From Luscinia megarhynchos (taxonomy: Eukaryota; Chordata; Aves; Passeriformes; Turdidae), in assembly GCA_034336665.1 (NCBI GenBank), contig CM067590.1, positions 186,001 to 250,000 of the forward strand: DNA of 64,000 nucleotides, given 5' to 3'. Below the pieces are notes generated by a model. That model searched no databases and had not been told where the DNA came from. It saw nothing but the letters and a program-made list of their open reading frames with translations. Both the position numbers and the translations under genes were made by a program. This document shows positions 21,996 through 39,696 of this stretch, in pieces (position 1 is the stretch's first letter; each line of letters opens with the position of its first letter).

Positions 21996-24900
21996 TCACA
22001 GCGCCACCACGCAGTCGCTGCCCGGGTACTCGGCCGCGCCGATCCCGAATTTGCGCCGCAGCTCCTCGGGCACGAAGCGCCCCGCCAGGAAATGTCGCCG
22101 TCCCTGGAAGCGCCGCGCCACCTCCTTGGGCGCCGCCAGCGACACCAGCACGGCGGGACTGATGTCACCAGCGCCACCCGGAGCGGCTGTCCACCCTGGG
22201 GACAGCGACAGCGTCAGGGGGACACCCTGGGGACAGGGAGAGGGACAGGGGGACACCCTGGGGACAGCGGGGACAGCGACAGGGTCAGGGGGACACCCTG
22301 GGGATGGGGACAGGTGACACCCGGGATAGGGACAGGGTCAGGGGGCACACCCTGGGGACAGCAGGGGACACATCCCACCCTGGGGACAGCGACACGGACA
22401 GGCGACACCGGGGGGAGAGCGGGGACACCGGGGATACGTCCCACCCTGCGGACAGGGGATAAGGGACACCTGTGACACCAGGGGACATGGACAGGGGACA
22501 GGGGGCACACCAGGGGACATGGACAGGGGATAGAGGTGACCCCAGGGGACACAGCCCATCCTTGGGGACACGGGCAGAGGGCAGAGGTGGCACCAGGGGA
22601 CACGGAATAGTCTGGGTGTCATTGAGAGGGGTCAGGGTGACCCCCAAGGGACAGGCGCCACCCTTGGGGACACAGGGGGACACAGCGGGACACAGGGATG
22701 TGGCACAGCGAGGTGGCACAGGGAGGGCACAGAGGTGGCACAGGGAGGTGGCACAGGGAGGTGGCGCCGCCCGCTGTCCCCGCACGCGCAGCTTTGTCCC
22801 CCGCGGCTCCGCCCGCGGCCGCGCCCGGCGCTGCGGGAGGGAGGAGGTGACACGGCCAGCGCGGGGGGGGACACGGGTGATGACAATCCCAGACACGCGG
22901 GGAATGTTTGGGAATGACACATCTGGCAGCGACACATCTGGCAGTGGCATCCGCGCATGACGTCATGTCTCGGGCCGGGCACTTTGTTATTTCCCGTGGA
23001 TGCCCCAAACCCTCGCGGGGGGGACGGGGGCGTCCCCACCCTGCCGGGGACACCTCGGGGGTGTCCCCGCCTTGTCAGAGCCACCTCAGGGGTGTCCCCA
23101 CCTTTCCAGGGTCACCTCGGGGGGGTCCCAGGGGTGTCCCCACCCCGCCAGGAACACCTCGGGAATGTCCCCATCATGCCAAGAGGGTCGCGGGAGGGTC
23201 CCTGGGATGTCCCCACCCTGCCCGGGCCACCTCGGAGATGTCCCCGTCCTGCCAGGAGGGTCGCGGGGGGGTCACGGGCTTGTCCCCACCTTACCAGGGT
23301 CACCCCGGGGGTGTCCCCACCCTCCCCGGGTCACTGCGGGGACTCCAGGCGCTGTGCCCGAGGTGACACCGCCACGGGCGCGGTGACAGCGGCGCGGGAG
23401 GGGACACCGAGGGGACATCGGGAGGACACCGAGGGGACATCGGGGAGGACACCGAGGGGACATCGAGGGGACACTGAGGGGACACCGAGGGGACACCGAG
23501 GGGACACCGAGGGGACATCGGAGGGACACTGAGGGGACACCGAGAGGGACACGAGCAGCACCTGAGGGGACATCCAGGCTGACGATGGGGATGCGGATGT
23601 GCCGGAGCGTGGCCAGGATGGCCGCGCACGGCTCTGTCCCCTCTGTCCCCAAGGCCACCTCCGCCCCCAGCACCGCGTCCACCACCGCGTTGTACGCGTC
23701 ATTGATGAGCTGCACCTGGCGGCGACAGCGACAGCGACATTCTGGGAGTGTCCCCGTGTCACCCCTGAGGCCGCAAACCCGTTTTCCGGCCCAAAAAATA
23801 AAATAAAATAGAATAAAATAGAATAGAATGAAAAATGAAATGAAATGAAATGAAATGAAATGAAATGAAATGAAATGAAATGAAATGAAATGATAAAATG
23901 AAATAAAATAAAATAAAATAGAATAAAATTAAAAATGGAATGAAATGGAATGGAATAAAGAAGGAATAGAATAGAATAGAATAGAATAGAATAGAATAGA
24001 ATAGAATAGAATAGAATAGAATAGAATAGAATAGAATAGAATAGAATAGAATAGAATAGAATAGAATAGAATAGAATAGAATAGAATAGAATAGAATAGA
24101 ATAGAATAGAATAGAATAGAATAGAATAGAGTAAAAAATAATAAAATAAAATAAAATAAAATAAAACAAAATAAAATAAAATAAAATAAAATAAAATAAA
24201 ACAAAATAAAATAAAATAAAATAAAATAAAATAAAATAAAATAAAACCCGCCCCCCCCAAGAGGAGCGGCAGCGGGGGAGGGGCCGCGCAGCCGAGCCCC
24301 GCACGCCGAGACGCGCAGCTCGGGCCAGGACAGCGAATTTTGGGTCAAATTCCTCCGTTCCCAGCGCTGGGAGATTCCAAAAATAACAGAGCCGGTGGCT
24401 GCAGGCGGCAGCCGCTGGATTCCATGGAATCCCCGGGATCCCGGGAGCGGCGGGATGGGCGGGGAGGGGGAGGGAGGGAGAAAAAGCTGAGCTGGGGGGA
24501 TTTGGGGGATTTTGGAGTTCAGGGAAGGGAAAAAACGGGAGGGAGAGAGGAATAAAATCTGATTTGGGGGTGATTTTGGGGGGAGGAAGGGGAGAAAGGG
24601 GGAGAAAAAAAGGGGAAGGAGGGAGAGAAGGATTAAATCTGATCTGGGGGGATTTTGGGGTTCGGGAGGGGGAAAAGGAAGGGAGAGAGGGATAAAGTCT
24701 GACCTGATGGATTTCGGGGGGATTTGGAGGGATTTTAGGGTTGGGGAAGGGGGAAAAAAAGGAAGGGAGAGAGGGATAAAATCTGATCTGGGGGGTTTTT
24801 GGGGGGATTTTGGGGGATTTTGGGGGTTCGGGAGGGGAAAAAAGGGGAAGGGGAAGAGAGGTAAATGAGGATTTTGGGAATTTTGGGGTTCAGGAGGCGG

Positions 24901-27900
24901 GAAAAGGGAAGGAAAAGAGGGATGAAATCCGATCTGAGGGGCTTGGGGGCGATATGGGGGGGATTTGGGGTTCGGGGAGGGAAAAACAGAAGGAAAAAGG
25001 GATAAAAGAGAATTTTGAGGAAGCTAAAAAAAGGAAGGAAAAGAGGGAAAACCAGGGGGATTTTGAGGGTTCAGAGAGGGAAAAAGGGAAGGAAAGAGGG
25101 ATAATCGGGGGGACTTTGGGATTCAGGGAAGAAAAAATAGAAGGAAAAAAGGGATAAATGGGGATTTTGAGGGAGCAAAAAAAAAAGAAAGGAAAAGAAA
25201 CCAGGGGGATTTTCGGGGTTCAGGGAAGAATAAAAATAGAAGGAAAAGAGGGATAAATGGGAATTTCGAGGGAGCGAAAAAAGAAAGGAAAAGAGGGAAA
25301 ACCGGGGGAATTTGGGGGTTCAGAGAGGGAAAAAGGGAAGGAAAGGGGGTACCCAGCGGGTTTTGGGGGTCACCTCCGTGGGCAGGTAGGACAGGAAGGG
25401 GATGTCCATCTTCTCGCACTGCGTGGTGAAATCGCGGAACAGCGGGTCCGGGGAGCGCTGCGGGTAGAAGATGGTGGGCTCGTAATCCTGGGGGGATTGA
25501 AAATACAAAACTAAAATTAAAATGAAGCAAAGGGGAGCGCGGGGAGCCGGGAGGGCTCGCGTGGGGCAGGGGAGGTACCCACGAAGGTGCGGAGGTGGCG
25601 CGCGCACACGAGCCCGATGGCGCCGGTCTGGGCCGGGCCGCACAGAACCAGCAGCGTGCGCTGGCGGCGCGGCAGGGACGGCAGCGGGAACGCCTGCGGG
25701 GACACGCGACACGGTCACGCGGGGGACACGCGGCACGGTCACACTCAGGGGACACGCGACACGGTCACACAGGGGACACGGGACACGGTCACACAGGGGA
25801 CACGGGACACGGTCACACAGGGGACACCGCCCATACACACGGTCACACTGACAGTCGACAGGGGACACGCAGTCACACGGGGATCATGCACACAGGGGGA
25901 CACGGGACACGCAGTCACACAGGGGACACGGGACACGGTCACACAGGGGACACGCGATCACACGGTCACACTCGCGGGGGACACGCTGACACGGGCTCAC
26001 ACAGGGGACACTGCGGCACTGTCACATCTAGGGGACACACTGACACGGTCACACAGGGACACTGCGACACGGGTCACACAGGGGACACGCTGACACTGTC
26101 ACACAGGGGGACACGCGACACGGTCACACTCGCGGGGACACGGGACTGCAGTCACGCAGGGGACACGCGACACGGTCACACTGCGGGGACACCGCATGAC
26201 ACGGTCACACAGGGGACACGGGACACGGTCACACAGGGGACACGGGACACGGTCACACTGCGGGGACACGGGACACTGTCACACAGGGGACACGGGACAC
26301 GGTCACACAGGGGACACGCGACACGGTCACACAGGGGACACGCGGCACGGTCACACAGGGGACACGCGGCACTGTCACACTGCGGGGACACGCGGCACTG
26401 TCACACAGGGGACACGCTGACACTGTCACACAGGGGACACGCGAGCACGGTCACACAGGGGACACGCGGCACTGTCACACAGGGGACACCGGGGAGCATC
26501 GTCACACAGGGGACACGGGACACGGTCACACTGCGGGGACACGCGACACTGTCACACAGGGGACACGGACACTGTCACACAGGGGACAGCGACACGGTCA
26601 CACAGGGGACACGGGACACGGTCACACAGGGGACACGCGACCCGGTCACACGCTAAGGGACACGCGACACTGTCACACAGGGGACACGGGACACGGTCAT
26701 ACAGGGGACACGCGACACGGTCACACAGGGGACACGGGACATGGTCACACAGGGGACATGCGACACTGTCACACAGGGGACACGCGACACTGTCACACAG
26801 GGGACACGGACACTGTCACACAGGGGACACCGGGGACACCGTCACACAGGGGACACGGGACATGGTCACACAGGGGACACGCGACACTGTCACACAGGGG
26901 ACACGGGACACCGTCACACAGGGGACACGGGACACGGTCACACAGGGGACAGGGGACACCGTCACACAGGGGACACGGGACACTGTCACACAGGGGACAC
27001 CGAGACACGAGCGTGACGTCATACAGGGGACACGGGACACTGTCACACTGCGGGGACACCGGGGAACATGGTCACACACAGGGCGTGGCACTGTCACACA
27101 GAGGGGACACCGGGGAACATTGTCACACAGAGCGGGTGGCACTGGGACACTGTCACACACAGGGGTGGCACTGGGGCACTGCGGGGACACGGGACATTGT
27201 CACACTCGCCGGATACGAGACACTGCCACACAGGGGACACGGGACACTGTCACACACAGATGGGGTGGCATTGGGACACTGCGGGACACGGGACACTGTC
27301 ACACAAAGGGGACACGGGACACTGTCACACTGCGGGGAAACAGGGGAACATTGTCACACAGATGGGGTGGCATTGGGACACTGAGGGGACACGGGAACAT
27401 TGTCACACAGAGGGGGTGGCACTGTCACACTGCGGGGACACGGGGACACTGTCACAGTGCGGGGACATGGGACACTGCCACATAGGGGACACGGGACACT
27501 GTCACACACAGGGGGTGGCACTCGGGCACTGCGGGGACACGGGACACTGTCACACTGCGGGGACATCGGGGACACTGTCACAGTGCGGGGACATAGGGAC
27601 ATTGTCACGCAGAGGGGATACGGGGACATTGGGACAGTGCGGGGACACGGGGGGGACATTGTCACAGTGTGGGGACACGGGGATGTGGCACTGCCACACT
27701 GCGGGGACACCGGGATTTTGGGACACTGCGGGGACAGCAGGAGTGTCTCTGTCACACTGCGGGGGGTGGCACTGGGACACTGCAGGGGACAACGGGGGGT
27801 GGCACTGCCACACGGGAGGTGGCACTGTCACACGGGGGATGGCACTGTCACACGGGGGGTGGCACTGTCACACGGGGGATGGCACTGTCACACGGCGCCC

Positions 27901-30900
27901 GTGGTGGAAGGGAAGTGGCACATGGAGCAGGATGGGGATGGGATTGATGGGATATGGGTGGAACAGGAGCCAGACTGGGATGGGATGGTGCCCATACTGG
28001 GATGAGGGTGAGGGTGAGGGGTGAGGATGATGAGGGGTGAGGATGAGGGTGAGGATGAGGGGTGAGGGGTGAGGGGGTGAGGGGTGAGGGGTGAGGGGAT
28101 GAGGGGTGAGGGGTGAGGGGTGAGGGGTGAGGATGAGGGGTGAGGGTGAGGGGTGAGGGGTGAGGGATGAGGATGAGGATGAGGGTGAGGGTGAGGGTGA
28201 GGGTGAGGATGAGGGGTGAGGGTGAGGGGTGAGGGTGAGGGATGAGGATGAGGGTGAGGGTGAGGGTGAGGATGAGGGATGAGGATGAGGGTGAGGGTGA
28301 GGATGATGAGGGTGAGGGTGAGGGTGAGGGGTGAGGATGAGGGGTGAGGATGAGGGTGAGGGTGAGGGGTGAGGATGAGGATGAGGGTGAGGATGAGGGT
28401 GAGGATGAAGATGAGGATGAGGGTGAGGGTGAGGGTGAGGATGAGGGTGAGGGTGAGGATGAGGGTGAGGATGAGGGTGAGGGTGAGGGTGAGGGTGAGG
28501 ATGAGGATGAGGGTGAGGATGAGGATGGATGAAGACGATGCCAGCAGGAGGATGAGGATGGTGCCTGTGGCAGAAATACAAGGTGGGATCAGGAAGATGC
28601 CCTGGGTGGGATCGGGATAACATCCACGGAGACCAGGGAGATGTCCCGGGTGGGATGGGGAGGATATCCAGGGTGGAATCGGGATAATGCCCGCGGTACA
28701 ATCAGGGAAATGCCCTCGCCAGGATCAGAGCGATGTCCCGGGTGGGACCAAGGAAATGTCCCAGGTGGGACCGGGATAACCGCAGGATACTGTCCCGGGT
28801 GGGACTGGGATAATGCCCACGGAGACCAGGGAAATGTCCCGGGTGGGATGTGGATGATGCCCGTGGTACAAATGGGGAAAAGCCTGCATAGAATTCAGAG
28901 CGATGTCCCGGGTGGGACTGGGATAATATCCCGGGTGGAATTGAGATAATGTCCGTGGTACAACTGGGGAAATGTCCCAGGTGGGACCGGGATAACACCC
29001 ACTGGGACCAGGGAGATGTCCTGAGTGGGATATGGATGATGCCCACTCTGGGACCAGGATAATATCCCGGGTGGGATCGGGATGATGTTCCCGGGTGGGA
29101 CGGGGATAATGTCCCAGGTGGAATTGGGATAATGCCCACACTGGGATGTCCCGGGTGGGATCGGGATGATGTCCCGGGTGGGATCGGGACTCCGCCCGGG
29201 CCAGACCGTGCCCGCGGCCCCCGCGTCCCGCGGGGAGGCGGCCGCGCGTTCCCGGCTCGGGCTCGGGCTCGGGAGGAGGGAGTTTCTGTTTATCCACTGA
29301 CGGATTTTTTCCTGCTCACGGATCCTGGCTCCGGGACCCGGACAGGACACGGCCCTGGTGGCCCTGGACCAGCGCTGGCCACGCCGCCAGAACCTCCTGG
29401 CAGCGGGGACACCGCGGGGATACCACGGGGACACCGCGGGGACACCACGGGGACACAACGGGGACACCGCGGGGACACCGCAGCCGGAGCTGGGGTGTCC
29501 CCGAGGAAGAGGAAGATGCTGAGCCCCAGGTGGGGTCGGGGATGCTGCGACAGCTCCAACACCAAAATATTCCTGCAGCGCCGGGAGCGGGGAAGGGCGG
29601 ATGGAAAAGCTGAGGCGGGCGAGCAGCGCTCGGGGTGAGGCACAAAGCGGCCCTTGATTCCTCCTCCTCCTCCTCCTCCTCCTCCTCCGCCTCCTCCTCA
29701 CATCCCGCACGAGCACCGCGTCATCCCAGCAGCAGCGACATCGCCAGAAACGGGGACACCTGGACACATCTGGGGACCTCCCCCATGGCCCCCTCCCCGA
29801 ACCCCCAGGAAGGGACGAGCATCCCCCCCTGCCCCCATGGGGACCCCAGCCCCGGTGAGGTGTCCCCAGCCCTGATGGGATGTCCCCAGCCCCAGTGAGA
29901 TGTCCCCAGTCTTGTCCCCAGCCCCTCTGGGGTGTCCCCAGTCCCAGTGTGGTGTCCCCATCCCCTCTGAGGTGTTCCCAGCCCTGTCCCAGCCCCACCT
30001 TGGTGACAGCCACGGCGCAGGCGTGTCCCCAGATCTCGATCAGTTGCTGCCGCCCGAAGCGATAATCCTCGAGCAGCTCCTTCTGCATGGCCTCGGCCTC
30101 GGCCTGGCTGCCCGGGGACAGCGCGGTGACACCGCTGTCCCCAGCCCCGGACAGGACCCGGGACTCCACTCCAGTCCCGGGGACGGGATTTGGGGACAGC
30201 AGAGGCGACACCGCTGACCCCAAGCCGGGAGAGGAGCCAGGACCCCGCTGCACCCCGGGGATGGGAACTGGGGACACCGGGAGAGCGCTCGGGGGGCGCG
30301 GGGTGGGGACGGATGGCACAGGGATGGCACAGGGACGGCACACGGTGTCACACGGTGTCACACGGTGTCACACGGATGGCACACGGATGGCACAGGGACG
30401 GCACAGAGACGGCACACGGTGTCACACGGTGTCATACGGATGGCACAGGGATGGCACACGGATGGCACACGGTGTCACACGGATGGCACAAAAATGTCAC
30501 ATGATGTCACCGTGCCCCCCAGCCAGGGCTGCAGCGGCGCTTGGCCGAGCTCAGCCCCTATTCCCAGTTCCCTTTCCTGGTTCCCAGTTCCCATTTCCCA
30601 GTTCCCGATTCCCAGTTCCCAGTTCTCAGTTCTCAGTTCCCAGTTCCCAGTTCCCTTTCCCGGCTCCCTTTCCCAGTTCCCAGTTCCCGGTTGCCAGTTC
30701 CCTGTTTCTAGTTCCCAGTTTCCGACTCCCAGTTCCCAGTTCCCTTTCCTGGTTCCCTTTCCCAGTTCCAGTTCCTGGTTCCCTTTCCTAGTTCCAGTTC
30801 CTGGTTCCCTTTCCCAGTTTCCAGTCCCCATCCCTCTGCCATATCCTGGCAGAGCCCAGAACTCCCTTGGTCAATCCAGCAGGACCCCAGCAAGTTCTTG

Positions 30901-32213
30901 GTTCCCCCATTCCCACATCCCATCCCTTGGGTGTCCTAATAAACCTGCCAGGAAAACTTCATCCCATCCCATCCCATCCCATCCCATCCCATCCCATCCC
31001 ATCCCATCCCATCCCATCCCATCCCATCCCATCCCATCCCATCCCAGTCCTCAATCCTTTGGTGCCCTCTAGTGAGTCCCAGCCCTGTCCCAGCCCCACA
31101 CGGGACAAAATCAGGTGGGAAGGGACCAAGAGGGGACCGGAGCCCCTCCTGTGGCGAGCGGGGGTGGCCGGGGGTGGCGGGGCCCAGCTGTGTTGTCCCT
31201 CGCCCAACAAAAGCCGCAGTTCCGCACGTCCGTTCCCGGAGCAGATTGTCCCTAATCGCTGCTGGCAGGGACACTCCTGGCCCCGGCCCCGCGCTGGCAG
31301 CGGCCCCGGGCGGGGACACTGCCGGGGCTCCCCGGGAACCGATCCCAGTTCTGCATCCCAGCTCTGAATCCCAGTCCCTCATCCCAGTTCTGCATCCCAG
31401 TTCCACATGTCAATTCTGCATCCCAGACCCTCATCTCAGTTCTCCCTCCAGTTCTCTCTCCCAGTCCCACATCCCAGATCCATATTCCAGTTCCACATCC
31501 TGACACTTCATCCCGGCTCCGTGTCCCCTTTCTGCATCCCCGATCCACGTCCAAGCTCCACATCCCAGTTCTGCATCCCAGTTTCCCCAGTTTCCCATCC
31601 CAGTCCCGTATCCCGGCCCCATTCCCTGCTCCTGGCCGCGGGACCCCCCCGTTCCCTCCGTGTGTCCCCGGTGTCCCCAGGATCCTCACCAGTGCCCATG
31701 CCGCTGTCCCCTCTGTCTCTCTGTCCCCTCTGTCCCCATCCCGCTGTTCCTCTGTCCCTCTGTCCCCTTTGTCCCTCTGTCCCTCTGTCTCCATCCCGCT
31801 GTCCCCTCTGTCCCTTTTGTCCCTCTGTCCCCATCCCTCTGTCCCATCTGTCCTCATCCCGCTGTCCCCGCTGTCCCCTCTGTCCCTTCTGTCCCTCTGT
31901 CCCCTCCCGGACCGTCCCCGCCGCAGCCATGGAGACCCGCGATGCGGTTGCTCCGGTAACGGCGGCGGCTCCGTCGGTACCGAACCCCCCCGGGCTCGGC
32001 GGACACCGGTGGGGACGGGGACCCGGCCCGGGGGGGGGGCTGGAGCCAACCGGGGCAGCTCCCGGGGCAGCGGGGGGGCGGTCCGGGGAACGGGGCCGGT
32101 CCCGGGGCAGCTCCGGCTGAGCGGAACCGCCCGGAGCTCACGGCCCCTCGGGACCCCCGGGCTCACCTGAGGTACCGGGGCGGCTCCCGGGAGGGGCAGG
32201 ACGCGGAGCTCAT
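21996..32213 (-). CDS. YJEFN3: YjeF N-terminal domain-containing protein 3 (AIBP-like)
   Basis: Six exons: 32167-32213, 29999-30107, 25583-25693, 25374-25487, 23562-23715 and 21996-22195. They total 735 bases and 244 residues, and frame and splice sites are consistent throughout. The fold is the Rossmann-like YjeF-N domain of NAD(P)HX epimerase (NAXE/AIBP). Diagnostic stretches include [74 protein letters not shown] and [17 protein letters not shown]. These fit YJEFN3 better than NAXE. The NAXE loop GPGNNGGDG is GPAQTGAIG here, so the Asp is lost and epimerase activity is doubtful, as in other YJEFN3 proteins. Zebrafish yjefn3 (Aibp2) has been linked to cholesterol efflux. Exon 1 has only 15 full codons. 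There is no clear signal peptide. The start is set by the MSSA N-terminus shared with mammals. Confidence 0.95.
22196..23561. repeat. YJEFN3 intron 5 arrays at both exon edges
   Basis: About 22200-22600 has 30-45 bp units containing GGACACCCTGGGGACAG, matching the exon 6 acceptor CCCCAG plus its first bases GGTG. About 23020-23340 has units near 50 bp (GTGTCCCCACCCTGCCAGG). About 23400-23561 has 15-17 bp units (GGACACCGAGGGGACATC) matching the last bases of exon 5 and its donor. The stretch 22700-23010 is largely unique and GC-rich. Confidence 0.8.
23716..25373. repeat. YJEFN3 intron 4: pentanucleotide satellite and AG-rich array
   Basis: About 23800-24245 is a run of related pentamers: (TGAAA)n, then a near-perfect (AATAG)n of about 170 bases, then (AAAAT)n. 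About 24480-25370 holds repeats near 100-115 bp, rich in GGGATTTTGGGG and AAAAAGGGAAGG, purine-rich on the plus strand up to the exon 4 donor. Confidence 0.9.
25694..29998. repeat. YJEFN3 intron 2: more than 3.5 kb of minisatellites
   Basis: About 25700-27900 is a 24-25 bp unit (GGGACACGGGACACGGTCAC type) that starts at the exon 3 acceptor and changes gradually toward CACTGCGGGGACACG forms. About 28005-28540 is (GGGTGA)n/(GGATGA)n. About 28570-29190 has 25-40 bp units (TGTCCCGGGTGGGA). About 29640-29700 is a CTC run. About 29860-29995 has units of GGTGTCCCCAGCCCC type reaching the exon 2 donor. No exon or second gene was seen. Confidence 0.9.
30108..32166. repeat. YJEFN3 intron 1 repeats
   Basis: About 30310-30510 has GGCACACGGTGTCACACGGAT units. 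About 30555-30830 has TTCCCAGTTCCCAGTTCCC. About 30960-31045 is a near-pure (ATCCC)n of about 17 copies. About 31330-31630 has CATCCCAGTTCTG units. About 31690-31915 has CTCTGTCCC units. The 31060-31330 and 31920-32160 stretches are GC-rich and unique, the latter next to exon 1 and probably part of the CpG-rich promoter region. Confidence 0.85.
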
Positions 32214-33391
32214 GGCGGGGGCGGCGGCGGAACCGAGCCCGGGCGGGAGCGGAGCCGGGGATAGCGCGGAGCCTCCGGTTGGACCGGACCCTGTGGAACG
32301 GCGGCAGCTCGGAGCCTCCGGTTGGGTCAGATCCGCTGGGAGTGGCGGAGGTTCGGAACCTTCAGCAGGACCGGAGCCGGTGGGAAGGCCGGAGGTTCGG
32401 AACCTCTGGCAGGATCTGACCCGGTGGAACGGCGGAGGTTCGGAATCTCCGGTTGGATCGGATCCGATGAGAGCTGCGGAGGTTCGGAATCTCCGGTTGG
32501 ACCGGAGCCGGTGAGAGCAGGGGAGGCTCGGAACCTTCAGCAGGACCGGACCCCGTGGGAACTGCGGAGGTTCGGAACCTCTGGCAGGATCGGACCCGGT
32601 GGAACGGCGGAGGAACCGAACCCTCGGCAGGACCGGACCCGGCGGGAGCTGCACGGAGCCTCCGGTTGGATCGGACCCGGTGAAATCTCCGCGGAGCCTC
32701 CGGTAAAACCGGATCCCCCGGGAATGCCGAGGTCCCTCCGGCCGGACCGGGGCCGGCGCTCGGCGGTGCCGCCCGCGGGGAGGCGGCTCCGGTGCCCCCG
32801 CCCCGCTCCCGGGAACGCCGCCCGTGATTCCCACCCCCGGGAATTCCAAACCGTGCTGGAATTTCCAGCGGGATCCGCACCCCCGGGACCGGGAGACACG
32901 CGGGGAGGGGGACGAGGACACGGCCCCTCTCTCCACCCCAGATTCCCAGCCTGCATTCCCAGGAAAATCCCGAGAAATCCCAAAGGGGGATCCCCAATTC
33001 TCAAAGGAGTTCCCAATTGCCAGGTGCTGCTCCCAACCCCAAAGGGGAATCCCAATTCCCAAAGGGGGATCCCAATTTCCAGCAGGGGTCCCCAATCCCA
33101 AATGGGCATCCCAATCCCAAAGAGGGATCTCAAATCCAAAGGGGAATCCCCAATTCCCAAAGGAGTTCCCAATTTCCAGGGGCAGGTCCCATTCTCAAAG
33201 GGGAATCCCAATCCCAGAGAGGGATCTCAATCCCAAAGGGGAATCCCAATCCCAAATGGGGCATCCCAATCTCAAATGGGGCATCCCAATCTCAAAGGGA
33301 TTCCCAATCCCAAAGAGGGATCTCAAACCCAAAGGGGAAATCCCCAGTTGCCAGGGATGGTCCCCAATCCCAAAAAGATTTATCCATTTCT
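32214..33391. repeat. Arrays between the YJEFN3 start and the NDUFA13 end
   Basis: About 32280-32720 has 42-50 bp units (GGAGGTTCGGAACCTC, CGGACCCGGTGGAAC) in the CpG-rich YJEFN3 upstream region, so they may lie in its promoter. About 32980-33370 has 20-30 bp units (CCCAATCCCAAAGGGGAATC). Confidence 0.85.
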
Positions 33392-33412
33392 TTTATTTAT
33401 TAATTATTTATT
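33392..33412 (-). other. NDUFA13: NDUFA13 polyadenylation signals
   Basis: Two AATAAA hexamers on the minus strand, at 33412-33407 and 33397-33392, lie 153-173 bases after the NDUFA13 stop codon in an AT-rich patch. This spacing gives a normal short 3' UTR. Confidence 0.75.
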
Positions 33413-33564
33413 AACTATTTACCAACAGGAATTGCAACAAGCTCGGGATGGGAAGGGGGGCAGGAACAGCCTGGAAAGTGCCAGGAAAAGAGAGGAAAAT
33501 TTGGGAAAAAGCTGGGAAGGGGCAGGAGAGGAAGGATTTGGGGATTTTTGGGGATTTTGGGGGG

Positions 33565-39690
<6,126 letters not shown>

Positions 39691-39696
39691 TTTTTT

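Noticed and set aside
25595..28024. Thr/His/Gly-rich repeat frames (over 300 codons) and a His-Pro repeat frame nearby
   Set aside because: They lie inside YJEFN3 intron 2 and are produced by the 25-bp and GGGTGA arrays.
30960..31045. (ATCCC)n considered as a telomere-like or centromeric satellite
   Set aside because: It is only about 17 copies and lies within YJEFN3 intron 1; the pentamer is not the TTAGGG telomere repeat.
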